NCBI GenBank assembly: GCA_022419385.1
Contig: JAJUBI010000001.1
Coordinates: 3,782,001-3,846,000, forward strand
Origin: Paraconiothyrium sp. Pb-2020
Taxonomy: Eukaryota > Ascomycota > Dothideomycetes > Pleosporales > Didymosphaeriaceae
DNA: 64,000 nucleotides
Reading direction: 5' to 3'
This document shows positions 11,969-23,504 of this stretch, piece by piece; position 1 is the stretch's first letter; the number at the start of each line of letters is the position of its first letter. A program made the position numbers and the translations under genes. The notes beneath the pieces are model-generated. The model made no database searches, had not been told where the DNA came from, and saw only the letters and a program-made list of their open reading frames with translations.

Positions 11969-12883
11969 ATGAAGCGGACAGACAGCGCCTTTCATGAGAC
12001 CTTTCTGATGAAAACATCCGAGGAGACACTAAAGACGACTCGCAGATGCAAGACCGCTTCTGATCGAGACAGGGAAAATAGACGGACTCATGAAGGCCTG
12101 TCTCGGAACGACCAAATTTCCACACTATCGACTATGCGTCCCGCATCAGACAAACCAACGACCAGCCCCCGAAGATCCGTAGAACCGCGCCGCAAGTCCA
12201 TCACAACAACCTCCTCCAACTCTACAAAATCACGTCGACGCGGCCATGGCTCCGCCCCTTCTTCACGCCGGACCTCCTGCACGGTCATCGACCCTTCCAG
12301 ACCAACGCGCCACTACCGCATCAACAGCTCCCAGACCTGTCCAACCCTCACCCGCGACATCGACGACGTACTCGCACTTCATTTCCGGTCCTGCAGCTTG
12401 TTTTCAAATCCCGCATATCAATCGAGCCTCCCAAGCCCCACCATTTCCGGTCATGGCCCAAGCGCAGGCGCGGAGATTGGCGCCACACCAGGGCCCCGGC
12501 CGCCACCTAGTGCGCGCGAGTCGGGCGCGCCGGTGCTCGATGAGAAAGCGGGTGCTACGGCCGATATTGGGGAAGATACGACCATGCATTGGATGTCGCC
12601 ATCGACGCGCAAGACGCAGTATGAGAAGATCGACCGGGCGCATAGTGGGTTTAGGGGCGTCTTGAAGAGGGTCATGCCGAGGTGTGTGTCTGGGCCTGGG
12701 CCCCAAAGGTTCTATGAAGAGGAGAAGTCGGATGTGGGGTCTGTCCGAAGGTATCGGATGGACGTGTCCGGCGAGGAAGATGATGCGAAGAGCACGTCCG
12801 GGTTGAAGATGCAACGGCGGAAGTTGGGGAGGTCGACAACGCATAGGGGCGAGACGGGGAAGAAGATGTTTGGGTGCTTTTGA
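11969..12883 (+). CDS. basic, low-complexity protein of unknown function
   Basis: A single-exon frame of 304 aa with a strong start context (GCCACC before the ATG). It is rich in Ser, Thr, Arg and Pro and probably largely disordered. The last 90 residues look more constrained: EKIDRAHSGFRGVLKRVMPR and then RFYEEEKSDVGSVRRYRMDV. The protein ends Gly-Cys-Phe. I recognise no domain, signal peptide or membrane segment. The overlapping reverse-strand frames are also open but Pro/Arg-rich in the manner of shadows. Reality of the gene is supported by length, start context and the constrained C-terminal block only. Confidence 0.6.
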   Translation: MKRTDSAFHETFLMKTSEETLKTTRRCKTASDRDRENRRTHEGLSRNDQISTLSTMRPASDKPTTSPRRSVEPRRKSITTTSSNSTKSRRRGHGSAPSSRRTSCTVIDPSRPTRHYRINSSQTCPTLTRDIDDVLALHFRSCSLFSNPAYQSSLPSPTISGHGPSAGAEIGATPGPRPPPSARESGAPVLDEKAGATADIGEDTTMHWMSPSTRKTQYEKIDRAHSGFRGVLKRVMPRCVSGPGPQRFYEEEKSDVGSVRRYRMDVSGEEDDAKSTSGLKMQRRKLGRSTTHRGETGKKMFGCF

Positions 12884-13312
12884 AGGGGGAGATGGACGGG
12901 AGACGATGACTATACACGGCCTTTGACATTTTGCGCTGCATTCTCGCATTCACGGCGTTACGATACCCATGGTATGTTTTATTGTTCTGTTGGGGAAGCA
13001 TACATGATACCTTGATGGTTTGTTTGAATGTTTAATATCATAGACGCATATACGCATCGACATATAGCAATGAGAGGCTTTGAGATCGAGATCAAGATGC
13101 GTCCTTCCTGCTGTTAAAGATTGATTCGAATATGTACATGTGAATCTTGAAGCTGTCCAATATGGCGCATCAACATTTGTAGGCACTGAGTGTGCTCTCT
13201 ATCTTCCAACCCCACTGTCCGCGTGAGGACCGAGGCAACGCGCAGTGTCTGCCAAGATATGAATCTTGCTGCTGCACTCTTCGATATTTCGTGCTTCGTT
13301 GGATCGAAATGC
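12884..13312. other. intergenic, convergent 3' ends
   Basis: Space between the 11969 gene (+) and the cytochrome b5-like gene (-). No gene or repeat seen. Confidence 0.45.
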
Positions 13313-13617
13313 TCATAGTTTCGCCTCTTCTTTCAAATCACCGACCTTGAGCTTCGGTCCGTACTTCTTTAGTACACCCTCGTTATGATACTGTCATCCA
13401 GTCAGTGCCGATCTCAACGAGAAAGCTGTGGGTAACATGCCTTCCAAAACTGCTTGCTCGCATCCTTACCACCCACCCTCTTCAATATCTTCGCACCACC
13501 GGGATGCTCATCGACAAAACTCTCCAGCGCGTATACACCGCCATCGATTATGATGTATAGCCCCTTATCAGCATCCTTGTGCTCTGCAACCTGCTTCGCG
13601 GTGAAGGACTCCGACAT
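13313..13617 (-). CDS. cytochrome b5-like haem-binding protein
   Basis: Exons 13617-13441 and 13390-13313 give an 84-aa protein, essentially one b5 domain. Residues include GLYIIIDGGVYAL, the haem-ligand motif EHPGG, and GKDASKQFWKYHNE, where the second haem His falls just after the intron. The C-terminus is YHNEGVLKKYGPKLKVGDL. Without a membrane tail it is a soluble b5, likely an electron donor or haem carrier. The intron (13440-13391) starts AAG|GCATGT, a GC-AG intron. Reading through instead would end after CYPQLSR and lose the second haem ligand, so the splice is strongly supported. The start is the ATG at 13617 before SESFTAKQV. Confidence 0.9.
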
Positions 13618-14297
13618 TGTGATTATTGACGGGCGGGTATCGATTATAGAGTGCAGGCTGTCGGGTATTGCTTCGTGGTCCAGGTCGTGAATCGCCGGAA
13701 GGTGAAAGCGATGAGCCAACGTATCAATAAAGTTGGCGTGGAGAATGCGGGGACAGGAAGGTGGGTTTGGGACAGAATCGCATCGCTCGGTGACGATGGC
13801 AGACGCCGAACAAGTACAACCTCGGCTTATGCTGGGGTGACTTTCGGCGGGTTGCTGATTGGACGGTTGGCGGGACAAGGTGCACGTGCCGTGCTACTAG
13901 CCTCGGAGAGCGATGCTCCATCCCCACAACACCAGAGCCAACTCATCGTGCCTTACTATTTGCTTTACTCGATCTTGCACACTTCATCTTGATGAACCAC
14001 TTACTCCAATGCAGAAGTCAGCACATCTGACACTAACGACATGCCTCCCTTCGCGATGTCTCTAATTGGTACGAAAAATGCGTTGAGCCAGCAAATATAT
14101 ATAAACGCAATCCCAGGAACATGAAGCCATGTTGCTGGAATCATGGAGCTCAGCGGATTTCTAGCGATCACAGGAATTCCGAACTTGCTAACTCGCATGT
14201 AGTCTTTGCCAATGCATTCAACGACTGACCAGATGATTTCGCCAACAAAGCCATCAAAAACACCCCAGTATTCAATCACACGCGTCACCGGCTGCAA
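13618..14297. other. divergent intergenic region
   Basis: Between the b5-like gene (-) and the F-box gene (+). Open frames here lack family features. It should hold both promoters. Confidence 0.4.
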
Positions 14298-16133
14298 ATG
14301 CCACCCAGACTCGCAGTATGGAATCAGGCCATTTTCAAGCCAGGAAAGAAATCTACACTCGAAACTCTCAACGATGATTGTTTGGCCCTGATTTTTCGGC
14401 AAATCGCCCTCACTTCGCACAAATCTTTGCTTCCGCTATCTAGAGTCAATCGCAGGTTCTATATGCTCGGGGCTCGATGGATATATGGAGATGTTCTAAT
14501 CAACATCACGAAGGTGACTCACCTTCTATTGCTGAAGCGTCTTCTACAACCGCGTTCGAAATTGCCATCATATATCCGCTATCTGGAAATCACGCCTGCC
14601 GATTTCACGCCGTTCTGGTTCCTTCGGGATGTGGTCAATCTCTTGAAACGGCTGGTGGTCCTGGATACTTTTTGCTGGAACGTATTTTCGAATGTATATC
14701 CTTTGATCCTCTGCGAGCTGGTGAGGTTTCCAAAGGCCATGCTCTTGGTGCGGGGCACCAAGATAGCCTACTATGCCTCGTTCCCTGGTGATAAGACGCT
14801 TCCGTTGCTTCATGTATTCCCGGCTAATCGACTTGCATTTCCCAATGGCAATCTTACCGAGTTCACTTTCGATGCTGAGCTTCCTTCGCAAATTTACGAT
14901 AACTTCAAGGAGGATATACTGAAGTTGATGATGAACAATCCATCACTGGCTACTCTTTCTCTCCAACCAAAACACTTTTCGATTCAGGCGTTCCCCGAGA
15001 TGCTAGAGGTTTTCCGCTCAGGCAAGGTTCCCAATCTCATACACCTTGCTGTCCGTGGCTGGGCACTTTCGATTTTCCATCAGGACGAACTAAAGCTATG
15101 GGGCAAGATGATAGGCTGGAAACGCCTGCGCACGCTCTCTATCGATATAGCGGCCTTTCCGGCTCTGATCGGAAAGACGCCGGTCTTGGCTGATCTGGAG
15201 TTAACAGCGACAACAAGTGTAGACCTGATACAACTTCAACTTCAACTCCTGGATATGGAGTATCCAGGTGAATGTCGGCTGCCAAAGTTGACTGAGTTTC
15301 ACCTAAGGACCCCACTAGATAGGATGCTTGTAGCAACAGCACGCCCTCCCGGATTGGTCTTGCCGGTGCTTCTCTTCAGGATCATGCCCAACCTGCTCAC
15401 CATGGACATGGGTAGCAGCTACACGTTGAGCACCAGTAGAGTTAACGCCGTGACAATGATTTTGGCGACCCCGGCCGTGAAGGACATTCACAGATTGCGA
15501 AAGCATTGTCCACTCCTACAGAAACTGTGTATCGACGTTAACCTCGACCAAGGTTGGCCATTCAGTGTACTGGACGAAGTTGCTCGCTTCAAAGATCTGA
15601 CCTCTTTGACATTGATGCTGCATTTCGAATATTTGTATAACGCAAAGAAACGGATGACGCTGTCAAATTGTAAAGAGGCCTACAGGTACATCACCCGATC
15701 GCGATCCCGGCCACATGGCAAGCATAATATGAGCGAAGGGCTTCTTATCAGATTCAAACTCGCGCGTATGAACGATAATGACAAGGCTATACGAAAAGGC
15801 TTTGATATGCCGGACTACGCAGTCTGGAGGGACGCTTTAGGGATTCTCACGAGGACGTACAAGCACGAGGCGCCCTCCCGTACAGGACCTGACTCTAGGC
15901 TTCAAGTCTTGTCGATTCAGCAGCTTAATAGAAGAGCGCAGAAGGAGTGGTGTGTGTGGTACTGCACGAAGCCGTTCCTGCCGATCTCTACAAAGTACCA
16001 CGACCGAGCTACTCTGAACTTGTTGGCATTGTGGCAGGAGAGCCAGAGGCGGCAGTTTGAGGCTACAGATGGTAGCTCTGCCGACACAGAGGACCAGGTG
16101 ACGTTGTTCGATCTGTGGAGTGGGGGAGGGTAA
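14298..16133 (+). CDS. F-box protein
   Basis: A single exon of 611 aa. The F-box is near residues 20-65: LETLNDDCLALIFRQI, then LPLSRVNRRFYMLGARWIY. F-boxes bind Skp1 in SCF ubiquitin ligases. The remainder has the irregular Leu-rich spacing (for example LRTLSIDIAAFPALIG, LADLEL, LTSLTLML) typical of fungal F-box proteins with degenerate leucine-rich repeats, which would choose the substrate. No substrate can be inferred. It is convergent with the mannanase gene, 43 bp between stops. A short upstream exon cannot be excluded. Confidence 0.83.
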   Translation: MPPRLAVWNQAIFKPGKKSTLETLNDDCLALIFRQIALTSHKSLLPLSRVNRRFYMLGARWIYGDVLINITKVTHLLLLKRLLQPRSKLPSYIRYLEITPADFTPFWFLRDVVNLLKRLVVLDTFCWNVFSNVYPLILCELVRFPKAMLLVRGTKIAYYASFPGDKTLPLLHVFPANRLAFPNGNLTEFTFDAELPSQIYDNFKEDILKLMMNNPSLATLSLQPKHFSIQAFPEMLEVFRSGKVPNLIHLAVRGWALSIFHQDELKLWGKMIGWKRLRTLSIDIAAFPALIGKTPVLADLELTATTSVDLIQLQLQLLDMEYPGECRLPKLTEFHLRTPLDRMLVATARPPGLVLPVLLFRIMPNLLTMDMGSSYTLSTSRVNAVTMILATPAVKDIHRLRKHCPLLQKLCIDVNLDQGWPFSVLDEVARFKDLTSLTLMLHFEYLYNAKKRMTLSNCKEAYRYITRSRSRPHGKHNMSEGLLIRFKLARMNDNDKAIRKGFDMPDYAVWRDALGILTRTYKHEAPSRTGPDSRLQVLSIQQLNRRAQKEWCVWYCTKPFLPISTKYHDRATLNLLALWQESQRRQFEATDGSSADTEDQVTLFDLWSGGG

Positions 16134-16176
16134 TGGCTTTCGTTTTGACTCTATCTAATCTTGGATTCGAGGTAAT

Positions 16177-17779
16177 CTAGTACCCATGCGTTGAGTTTCC
16201 TTTGATCCACGCCGCAACATCCTTCTGCTGTCTCGCCACAATGTTCATGGCCTCGTCGTCGTCGTACAGGTCGTACCACCCCGGCGACTCGTGCGGTGGA
16301 TCACCTGCCCAGACCATCCCGAACTCGTTCATAACCTGCGTTTCAGGCCGCCAAATACCGCCATAGGCCCATGGACATGTTCCGACATACGCACCACCTT
16401 TCTTGAAGTCGGCCACCACGGCCCCAATAATCGTCTGTCCAACTGTCAGCTCACAAGCCTAGCTCGTACAGAGTCGCTACTCACCTTGAAATACGCATCC
16501 TTATGCGTCGTACTCGCGCTACTCAAATACGGATACTCCTTCTCCGCATTCTCCCAATTATCCCTCGCCATACCAAACTCCTCCAAAAACACCGGCTTCC
16601 CCACGTCCCGCGCCCACGCACTCGTGTTCGCCACAAACGCCGTCGCAAAGTCCTGCGCGGCCTTGAGATTCGCCTCGCTGGCGTTGTACATGTCGTAGAC
16701 GCCCCAGTTCTGCACCCAGCAGTGCGTGGTCGCGTAGTCGACCGCGGGCGCCCTGTGCACGGCTTTGAAGATCTGCTCGCCTTGCTTGCTCTCGAGGCCG
16801 ACGGAGATGAGTTGTTTGGGCGCGAGGCTGCGGATGTAGGTGGAGATGCGGGCGACCCAGGGGAACAGCGGGTCGGAGGTGTTGTACGAGTCGAGGGATT
16901 GCGGCTCGTTGGCGAGCTGCCAGGTCATGATTGTGGCGTCTTCGTTGTATTTTCTGCCGTTCACGGTGTTTGTGCGTGTCACGACGGTTTTGATGTGGTC
17001 TTTGTACCATTGCTCCGCGAGCTGGTTTGTGTAGATTTGGTTCGCGAAGGCGGTGAACTCGTTGTAGCTGTGTGCACCGTCGTCTGTGTCGGAGTAGTTG
17101 CCCCAGCCTGTGCGTGGGGTGGAGCGCTGCGGTGCTTTGGTCATGTTCCAGGAGGGCGGGTACGGGATTGCGGTGTTGTTGTTGGCCCACGAAACGTACT
17201 GTGCGAAGCCTCCAGACCATTGCCATTCGTCGTTGAGCGTCATAGTCGCTCTAATGCCGCGCTTGGAAAGCTCATCGAGGCAGATGTCAAGGCCACGGAA
17301 GACCTTTTCATTGTACTTTCCAGGGGCGTCCATGAGAGGGGGATTCATCCGGAATGGCTGTGGGGTTGGCGCGCCTTCGGAGGAGGCCATAATACGTAGA
17401 TGGTTCACGCCGTGGGCCTTTGCAGAAACGCGTCGTTAGTATGGGGATTGCAATCCCCTTTCAAATACTCACAGCCATTTGGTCGAGCTCTGTGACAAGA
17501 CGAGAGTAATTTCCGCCTTGAGAGGCGTCGGCTGCCAGGTTGAGACATGCCCAGTAGTTGAGTCCCTATGAGAACGGTTAATTGCTATTCAAATTACAAG
17601 CTCGAGTGAGACTGTACAGTAATGTAGTGAAGGCCTGTTGCATCTTTCAATCTTAAACCATCGACATAAACAAAGTCCTTCGGGTCAATTGCGTGAGGCT
17701 TCTTCTTAGAAGGATTCCTTGATGTGTTCAATGCTGTTGCCGCAACGGCGAAGCCTAGTAATGCAATTGAGGCTTTCAT
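16177..17779 (-). CDS. secreted endo-1,4-beta-mannanase-like enzyme, GH5
   Basis: Exons 17779-17618, 17565-17473, 17417-16485 and 16434-16177 give 481 aa. It starts with a clear signal peptide (MKASIALLGFAVAATAL). The joined exons read LHYIT-GLNYWACLNLAAD, then LDQMA-AHGVNHLRIMASSE, the usual GH5_7 layout. The acid/base Glu is in ANEPQS and the nucleophile Glu in FLEEFGMAR. The role is cleavage of internal mannan links in plant hemicellulose or fungal mannans, outside the cell. Several N-glycosylation sequons (NYS, NTS, NAS) fit secretion. All four exon joins keep phase. Confidence 0.94.
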
Positions 17780-18103
17780 GATGATGGCTGGAGCAATTTA
17801 GAATACTGGAGAAAGCTTTTACATTTTATACTACAATAATATGGCCCACATTGAAGAGCATCATCGGAGCAACGACGTACGACTTTCCTGATGTGGCATG
17901 GACGATTGCGGTACCACGGAAAGACACTAGTGCGGAGCGACCCGCTCCGTGCCTGATTCGTCGCAAGACCCTACACTCTGCTTGTAATGTCGTGCATATC
18001 ACTCTGGTTAATTCTCCGCGTTGTCCCATTGCCTACTTGTACCTCCGCCCGATCCACAGGAAACCAAGAAAACTTCTCTTTTCCTCTGACGGTACCTTAG
18101 CAC
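17780..18103. other. upstream region of the mannanase gene
   Basis: 324 bp between the mannanase start (-) and the FrnE-like gene stop (-). No gene seen; probably mannanase promoter plus the 3' UTR of the other gene. Confidence 0.4.
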
Positions 18104-18909
18104 TCAGCACTTGCTTCCCGAATTGACGGCGACTGATCCGCCATCCTGCCTTTTGATCCTCTCAAACAACTGCACAAACGCCGCGGGTTCCTGCGCACCG
18201 CCGACCTCGAACTTGCCGTTGATGGTGAAGTTAGGCACGCCGTGGATGTCCTGCGCATACGCGTCTTGCACTTCTTTGTCGACTTCTGGTCCGCCCTTGC
18301 CGGAGTCAAGCCACTCCTTGGCTTCGCTCTTATCGAGGCCGGCTTTCTCGGCGGCCTCGAGGAGTGTTTCGTGGGAGGTAATGTCCTTCTCATTCTCGAA
18401 GTAGGCGGCGAAGAGCTCTTCGATCACTCGGGTTTGCATTTGAGGGCTCTTGGTTTTGCCGAGTTGAATGAGTCCTGGTCGCGGTCAATTATAATACTCA
18501 TCTCACAGACTGAAAGAGGTCTTACGATGAGAATCCCTCGTGTTTCCAGTCTTGCCTCCAAACTTGAAGTTGATGCCTTCATCTTTCCCGAGCTGTCCCA
18601 TCATCTGCAACATGCCTGCGGTCCGCTGGTCGCCAAACTTTTGCCGGAAGTAGGTCATTTTGTCAATGCTGGTCCTTGGCGCATCAGGATTCAAGTAGAA
18701 GGGAAACCAGTTTGTCGAGAAGGTGTCATCTGAGTTTGGATGCGCGGCTTTGTAGGCAGCGATGCCCTTCTCAAGGCGCTTCTTGCCGACATAGCACCAG
18801 CTATCACGTGTCAGTACACCAGTCTCACACCAGAACCACTGACTAAAACTGAAAGGTAGTCTTACGGGCACACAGTGTCTGACACGATGTTGATTTCGAA
18901 CTTCGTCAT
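18104..18909 (-). CDS. DsbA-family oxidoreductase, FrnE-like
   Basis: Exons 18909-18866, 18800-18526 and 18474-18104 give 229 aa. The first intron splits the thioredoxin-type motif, which reads VSDTVCPWCYVGKKRLE once joined. The helical insert and the second join (DSHRLIQLGKTKSPQMQ) match 2-hydroxychromene-2-carboxylate isomerase/FrnE-like DsbA proteins. The late GVPNFTING loop has the conserved cis-Pro region. No targeting signal is visible, so it is probably cytosolic. The function is thiol-disulfide chemistry or a glutathione-S-transferase-kappa-like reaction, with unknown substrate. Confidence 0.92.
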
Positions 18910-19614
18910 ACTTCGTAGACTCGCTTTGAACGCCACGATGAAGATTTCACAGAAGTACGAATACTTCGTGGATGTACAAGGGAATTGTATGCATATATGT
19001 CGTGCGGAAGTCGTCCGGTAAAGATGAATGGCAATGCTGACAAATTAGCTCGGTGTTGTTCTGCCAAAGACGGCGATTGGTCACGAAAGAGCGAGCTGCT
19101 TCTACCATCGAATTACAAGGAACTCTCACTTCCACCTGGTCGTGGTTTTGCCTGATATCGCCATGAATTCTGACGAGCACTTGAATGGCAGTCCCACCTC
19201 GGTAGTTTACCTGAAGGAGAATGGTTGGTTGTGGCACCAACCCATGAAGGCCCACAATGCTCCTCGGATAGAGACCGTCGTATTCTGGTGACAGAAAAGG
19301 GCTACCAAGAGGTCCTCGCAACATCAGCGTGTCCAATAGTATATGGAATTAATGACTCACTTCTCTGTGTAACTACATATGTTATTTTCCATGGTCGTTC
19401 CCAAAGATGGTCAGCGCCGTCGCTGTGTCAGGGCCGCGCGGACGCCTCTCCAGTTAAGCGAGGCCGCCCTTCTAGAAGGAAGCATTCAGCGAACACGAGC
19501 GCAATGCTGATACAAATGGCAAGTTAAACTTCTTAATCGCTAGAAACCTCGCTACAACAATCCGAAAAGCAGCCAGGATCACAAGTTTGTCCAAAATCTA
19601 ACACGTCAATCGCA
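18910..19614. other. divergent intergenic region
   Basis: About 700 bp between the FrnE-like gene (-) and the methyltransferase gene (+). Only short chance-like frames. Expected to contain both promoters. Confidence 0.4.
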
Positions 19615-20560
19615 ATGTCTGGCGATAACAATTCCTTCATCGCCTCCGGCTCGGACCTGATGCGCAGGGCGATGCAAAACCGAAGGTTGATTCCAGACGT
19701 ACCGCATCTGAAGCCGATCATCGATGAGCTACCTGCCGGGTCAGTTGTCTGTGAGGTTGGCTGTGGCGCAGGAGGCATTACGCTTGATATTGCGCAAAAG
19801 TACCCACATATTACCGTTCTTGGTATGGATGTCGACGAGGAGTCTATCAAGGTGACTGACACTTCACTGTGAAATAGTTCGAGACATTCACTAATGTTGC
19901 AGCACAGTTGGCAAAAGAAGCCAAAGAAAAAGCTGGAACGACCAATATACGATACGCCCACGGCGATGCATGCAACCTGGACAAGCTTGTTCAAGTCGAA
20001 GGGTTCGAGCCTTTGGATGGTGGCTGTGATCTTGTGTATAGCCATGCAGTACGTCCAGACACCACTTGCAATCAGACATTAATAGTTATACTGACAATTG
20101 CGATCAGACCATAATGCACACAGGTGACCAACCCGTCGCCATCGCGCAAATGCGAAAAGCCACCAAGCCCAACGGCACCATGTCACTGAAAGAAGGCGAC
20201 ATGGGTCTGTTCTTTGCATACCCTGAGAACGCAGGCATAAAGAGATGGCTCGAGACATTCCCGACTCTGAGCCTAGGCAAGGGCGCAGATCCGTACATTG
20301 GTCGCAAGTTGGTATCTCTTGTTCTAGGCGCGGGGTTCGCGCACAGCCAGCTCAAAGACGTGTCAATGTCGGGTCAGATGCAGTGGCGGCCACAGGTCAA
20401 GCCTGGTATGGTGATGGGATTTGGGCAGATTATTCGGCAGTCGGAGCTTGGAGAGGACGACAAGAAGCTGATTGTTGACGGGCTGGAGGAGTGGAGTAAG
20501 TGCGAGGATGGGGTCGTGTGCTTTCCGAGTGTTATTGTGACGGCTGTCAAGGAGGCATAG
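19615..20560 (+). CDS. class I SAM-dependent methyltransferase (UbiE/Methyltransf_11-like)
   Basis: Exons 19615-19851, 19908-20048 and 20108-20560 give 276 aa. SAM motif I is VVCEVGCGAGGITLDIA. The acidic residue after beta-2 is in VLGMDVDEESIK, motif II is GGCDLVYSHA, and the post-motif region is MRKATKPNGTMSLKEGD. The first intron has two AGs five bases apart; only the distal one (19907) keeps the frame. The C-terminal WRPQVKPGMVMGFGQII segment fits the wider family of small-molecule methyltransferases. Methyl acceptor unknown. No targeting signal. Confidence 0.9.
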
Positions 20561-21519
20561 AGGTCGCTCCAGAGTGAGCACACGTGACCTTATACCCAAA
20601 TGGAGATATAGAAAGCACGGACACGCCTTAATCTGTTCGCCAGATTGTTAATTTGACCACGATTCCTTGCCAAATGATGAAAAGGACTGGTGCATCGTTA
20701 GTCGAAAGATAGATGATGACTCTTTGACTGCTGAGCGCTCCTGTCTCGGACTTCCGTGGACATCTCAGGTCAGCTCGTTCTCCGTGGGTTCACCTAGCAA
20801 CGTCATCTTACTTCGTATCGCAACGAAGACGACCAATTTGATAAAAGAACTCGGATGCGCCGCAGACAGAGGACAGGCTGGCGGCACGCTCCCTGTAGCC
20901 AGGATCTGCCATATGTGGCAGTTTGAGGCGGCGTTGTCGAAGCTGATGTTGGATGGTTGGACAGCGGCGCGGTCATACGCCGTACGTCATGTTTTTTGTA
21001 GCCTTTGCCGTCCTGCATGTCCAGTGGCTCTCGTTGTTGAAGCAGCCGAGGTCTTGTAGGCGCTGGCAGGATCACATCAAAGGTCTGGGGGGTGGTGGTT
21101 TCCGGGGAGGGCGGTGGGCGGTGGGCTAGCGGGCTAGGTGCTCTAGCAACCCGCCTTGACCTGTCCAGTGTGACCCCGACCCCTTATGCAGCTGCAGGGC
21201 CAAATAAGGCTGCTTTTATGCGAAACATGCCGCGAAGCCACCAAATGCTCGTGCTTCCTTCTGCCTCTTGTAAACAACTGCGAAGATCCTCCTCCTCAAG
21301 ACCAGCTCTCGCTCAGATCGCTTGACGTAGTTCGGCCACCCGTTCCTCCACACTTCCAACGCCCGCCAAGCTCACAGCCACAGATCGGCGGCGACGTTGG
21401 CTTGACAGCACAGCGCCTATATTTGGCCCCGAGACAGACGACCAAAACCGCGCCGAGTCCCCGGCCACGGTTTCAACGCACAGCAGAACCACGAGTACAG
21501 GCACGGCATACTGCACGAC
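20561..21519. other. intergenic/5' region of the coiled-coil gene
   Basis: Nearly 1 kb with no gene I can support. The right part is C-rich and likely belongs to the promoter and 5' UTR of the gene at 21520. Confidence 0.4.
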
Positions 21520-23504
21520 ATGTCTGCCACCACGGCCAGAAAACCAGCGCCGCCGGGAACCCCTGGGCGCGCTCCAGCAGACAAGGTCTCGAGCTCGCCA
21601 GCCAGCGCTGCCCGCCGCGGATCCACACCCAACGCCAACGGCACGAATGGTGTCTCACGAACGCGCTCCGTTCGCTCCGCTGCCAATGGCTCGCCCGTAT
21701 CAGCGCGCGCAGCCGTCAGGAAACCCGGCGCGCCTTCAAATCTCAGCATGACCGCTTCGCAGGGCGATAGCAACGACGAGGATGCCCGCGAGGAGCAGGC
21801 CGTCCTCCTGGCCGATCTCAGAGAGCGCTTACAGAAGGCCGAGCAAGAGGCCGAGGAACGCCAGAAGCAGGCTGACGTGCTCAACGCTCGGCTAGACGAT
21901 GCGCTGAAGGAGCAGGCCAAGCTCGAGGAGCGCGCCCACGAAGAGGAAGAGAAGGCTGAGTCCCTCGAGGCCGAGAAGCAGAAGCTTACACGCCAGCAGC
22001 GCGAGCTGGAGGGCATATACGAGGCAGAGCGAGTGCAGGCCATGAAGGACAAGGAAGAGGCCCTGAGCCGCGCCGAGGAACTGCAAGAAACCATACAGCG
22101 ATTGAAGGAGACTATGGCTAAGAAGAACGTCGAGGGCAGCGACGCTGAGGAAGGGAGACTATCACGAGCTTGTACGTAGTCATCCCTCCAAGTTATTTGC
22201 TGCGACAAGTTGCTAACGCCCAGACAGCGAGCTTCGGTCAAAACCCCTCCCGCAACAGCTCCTCGCAGAATATCGACACGGCCAGCTCATTTGCACCACC
22301 ATCTACAGTCCAGCGAAGCGACTCGCGCAACCACTCCAAGCTCATACACCAGAAAGACCAGATCATTGAGGGCCTACGCCTCGAGCTTGCCGAATTCCAG
22401 ATCAAGATGATGGAAATGGACAATGCTGGCGGAGGTCGCTTGCGTGAACTAGAGAAGCAGATGGTCGACATTCGCATGGCGAACGCTAGACTGATTGAGG
22501 ACAACGAAAGCTTCCAGCTTTTACTCGGAGAGAAGACACTCAACGGAACGCTAAGCCGCGGCGACTTTCTGCGTCCGTCTTCGTCCCACTCAGAGCGCGC
22601 ACCTTCACGCAATGGAGCCATGAACAGTCTCGCCGACGAACTTGGAGATCTTGAAGATACCGAAGGCGCAGAAGGCGAAGTGGTCCGCAAGCTTGAGCAC
22701 GAGGTCAACAGTCTTAAGGAATCGAATAAGGCTTTGACCCTCTACATTAACAAAATCATCGGCCGTCTCCTCCAGCACCAAGGTTTTGAATCCGTGCTAG
22801 GTGGCGACGAGGACGAAACCTCAGGGGACGGTGCCCTTAACACGAACAAGGAGCTTCCTCCACCGCCACCGCCGAAGGACAGCGAGCAGCCTGCCGAGGG
22901 CGGGTTCCTCCAACGCGCGAAGTCCGTCATGGGTGGAGGCCGCAACAAGCCTCGACCCATGAGCTATGCCGCGCCTCGCAGCAACCTGAACGAAGATCCC
23001 GAGACTGCGCCGCGGATCCCATTGCAGCGTGCCAGCACATCCAGAGCTGCCAGCAGCGAGAACCACCACCGTCACTCTACGTCCGAGATGGCTCCACCCG
23101 GGAGCATCGTCACAAACATGTTCCGCATGCCTCCACCCGCCGTAACCCCGGGCCAGACATCGCCAGGCATTGTTTCGCCACGGAATTCCTTCTTTGGCAT
23201 TCCTATTAGCACAGGTAACAGCAACCCCACTTCGAGAGTCCCATCGAGCAGCGCAGTACCTAGGGATGATGCCAGTGAGACCGACACAAAGTCGACGTCT
23301 GAGACGTCGCACGTCGACACTCCTAGCCCTCCACGCCGCGAGGCGACCAGCACCATGACAGGCAAGCAAATGCGCCCACTGCGCCTCGTCCAGAACAGCG
23401 AAGAAGAACAGCGCGCCCGCAAGGCTGCAAACCGCGCCTCCTGGTTCGGCGGCTTCTCCATGTTCGGCAACAACGGCGAGCAGAAGGCCCCTGAGGCGTC
23501 GTAA
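21520..23504 (+). CDS. coiled-coil protein with disordered Pro/Ser-rich ends
   Basis: Exons 21520-22171 and 22228-23504 give 642 aa. Residues 1-85 are Ser/Pro/Ala-rich and disordered. About residues 85-215 form a long Glu/Gln/Lys/Leu coiled coil (LLADLRERLQKAEQEAEERQ). A second coiled coil follows the intron at about 250-325 (KDQIIEGLRLELAEFQIKMM) and a third near 385 (LEHEVNSLKESNKALTLYIN). A poly-Pro run and a Ser/Thr-rich tail ending in a WFGGFSMFG patch complete it. This resembles fungal proteins annotated loosely as M-protein repeat proteins; a cytoskeletal or scaffold role is only a guess. No membrane segment. Confidence 0.8.

Noticed and set aside
12404..12949. 181-codon reverse frame opposite the 11969 gene
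   Set aside because: Pro/Arg/His-rich composition typical of an antisense shadow; no start context or domain.
14001..14420. 139-codon reverse frame across the F-box start
   Set aside because: No family features; it overlaps a better supported F-box gene and starts inside it.
16503..17399. 298-codon plus-strand frame opposite the mannanase exon 3
   Set aside because: Val/Arg/Gly-rich shadow of a GC-rich coding exon on the other strand.
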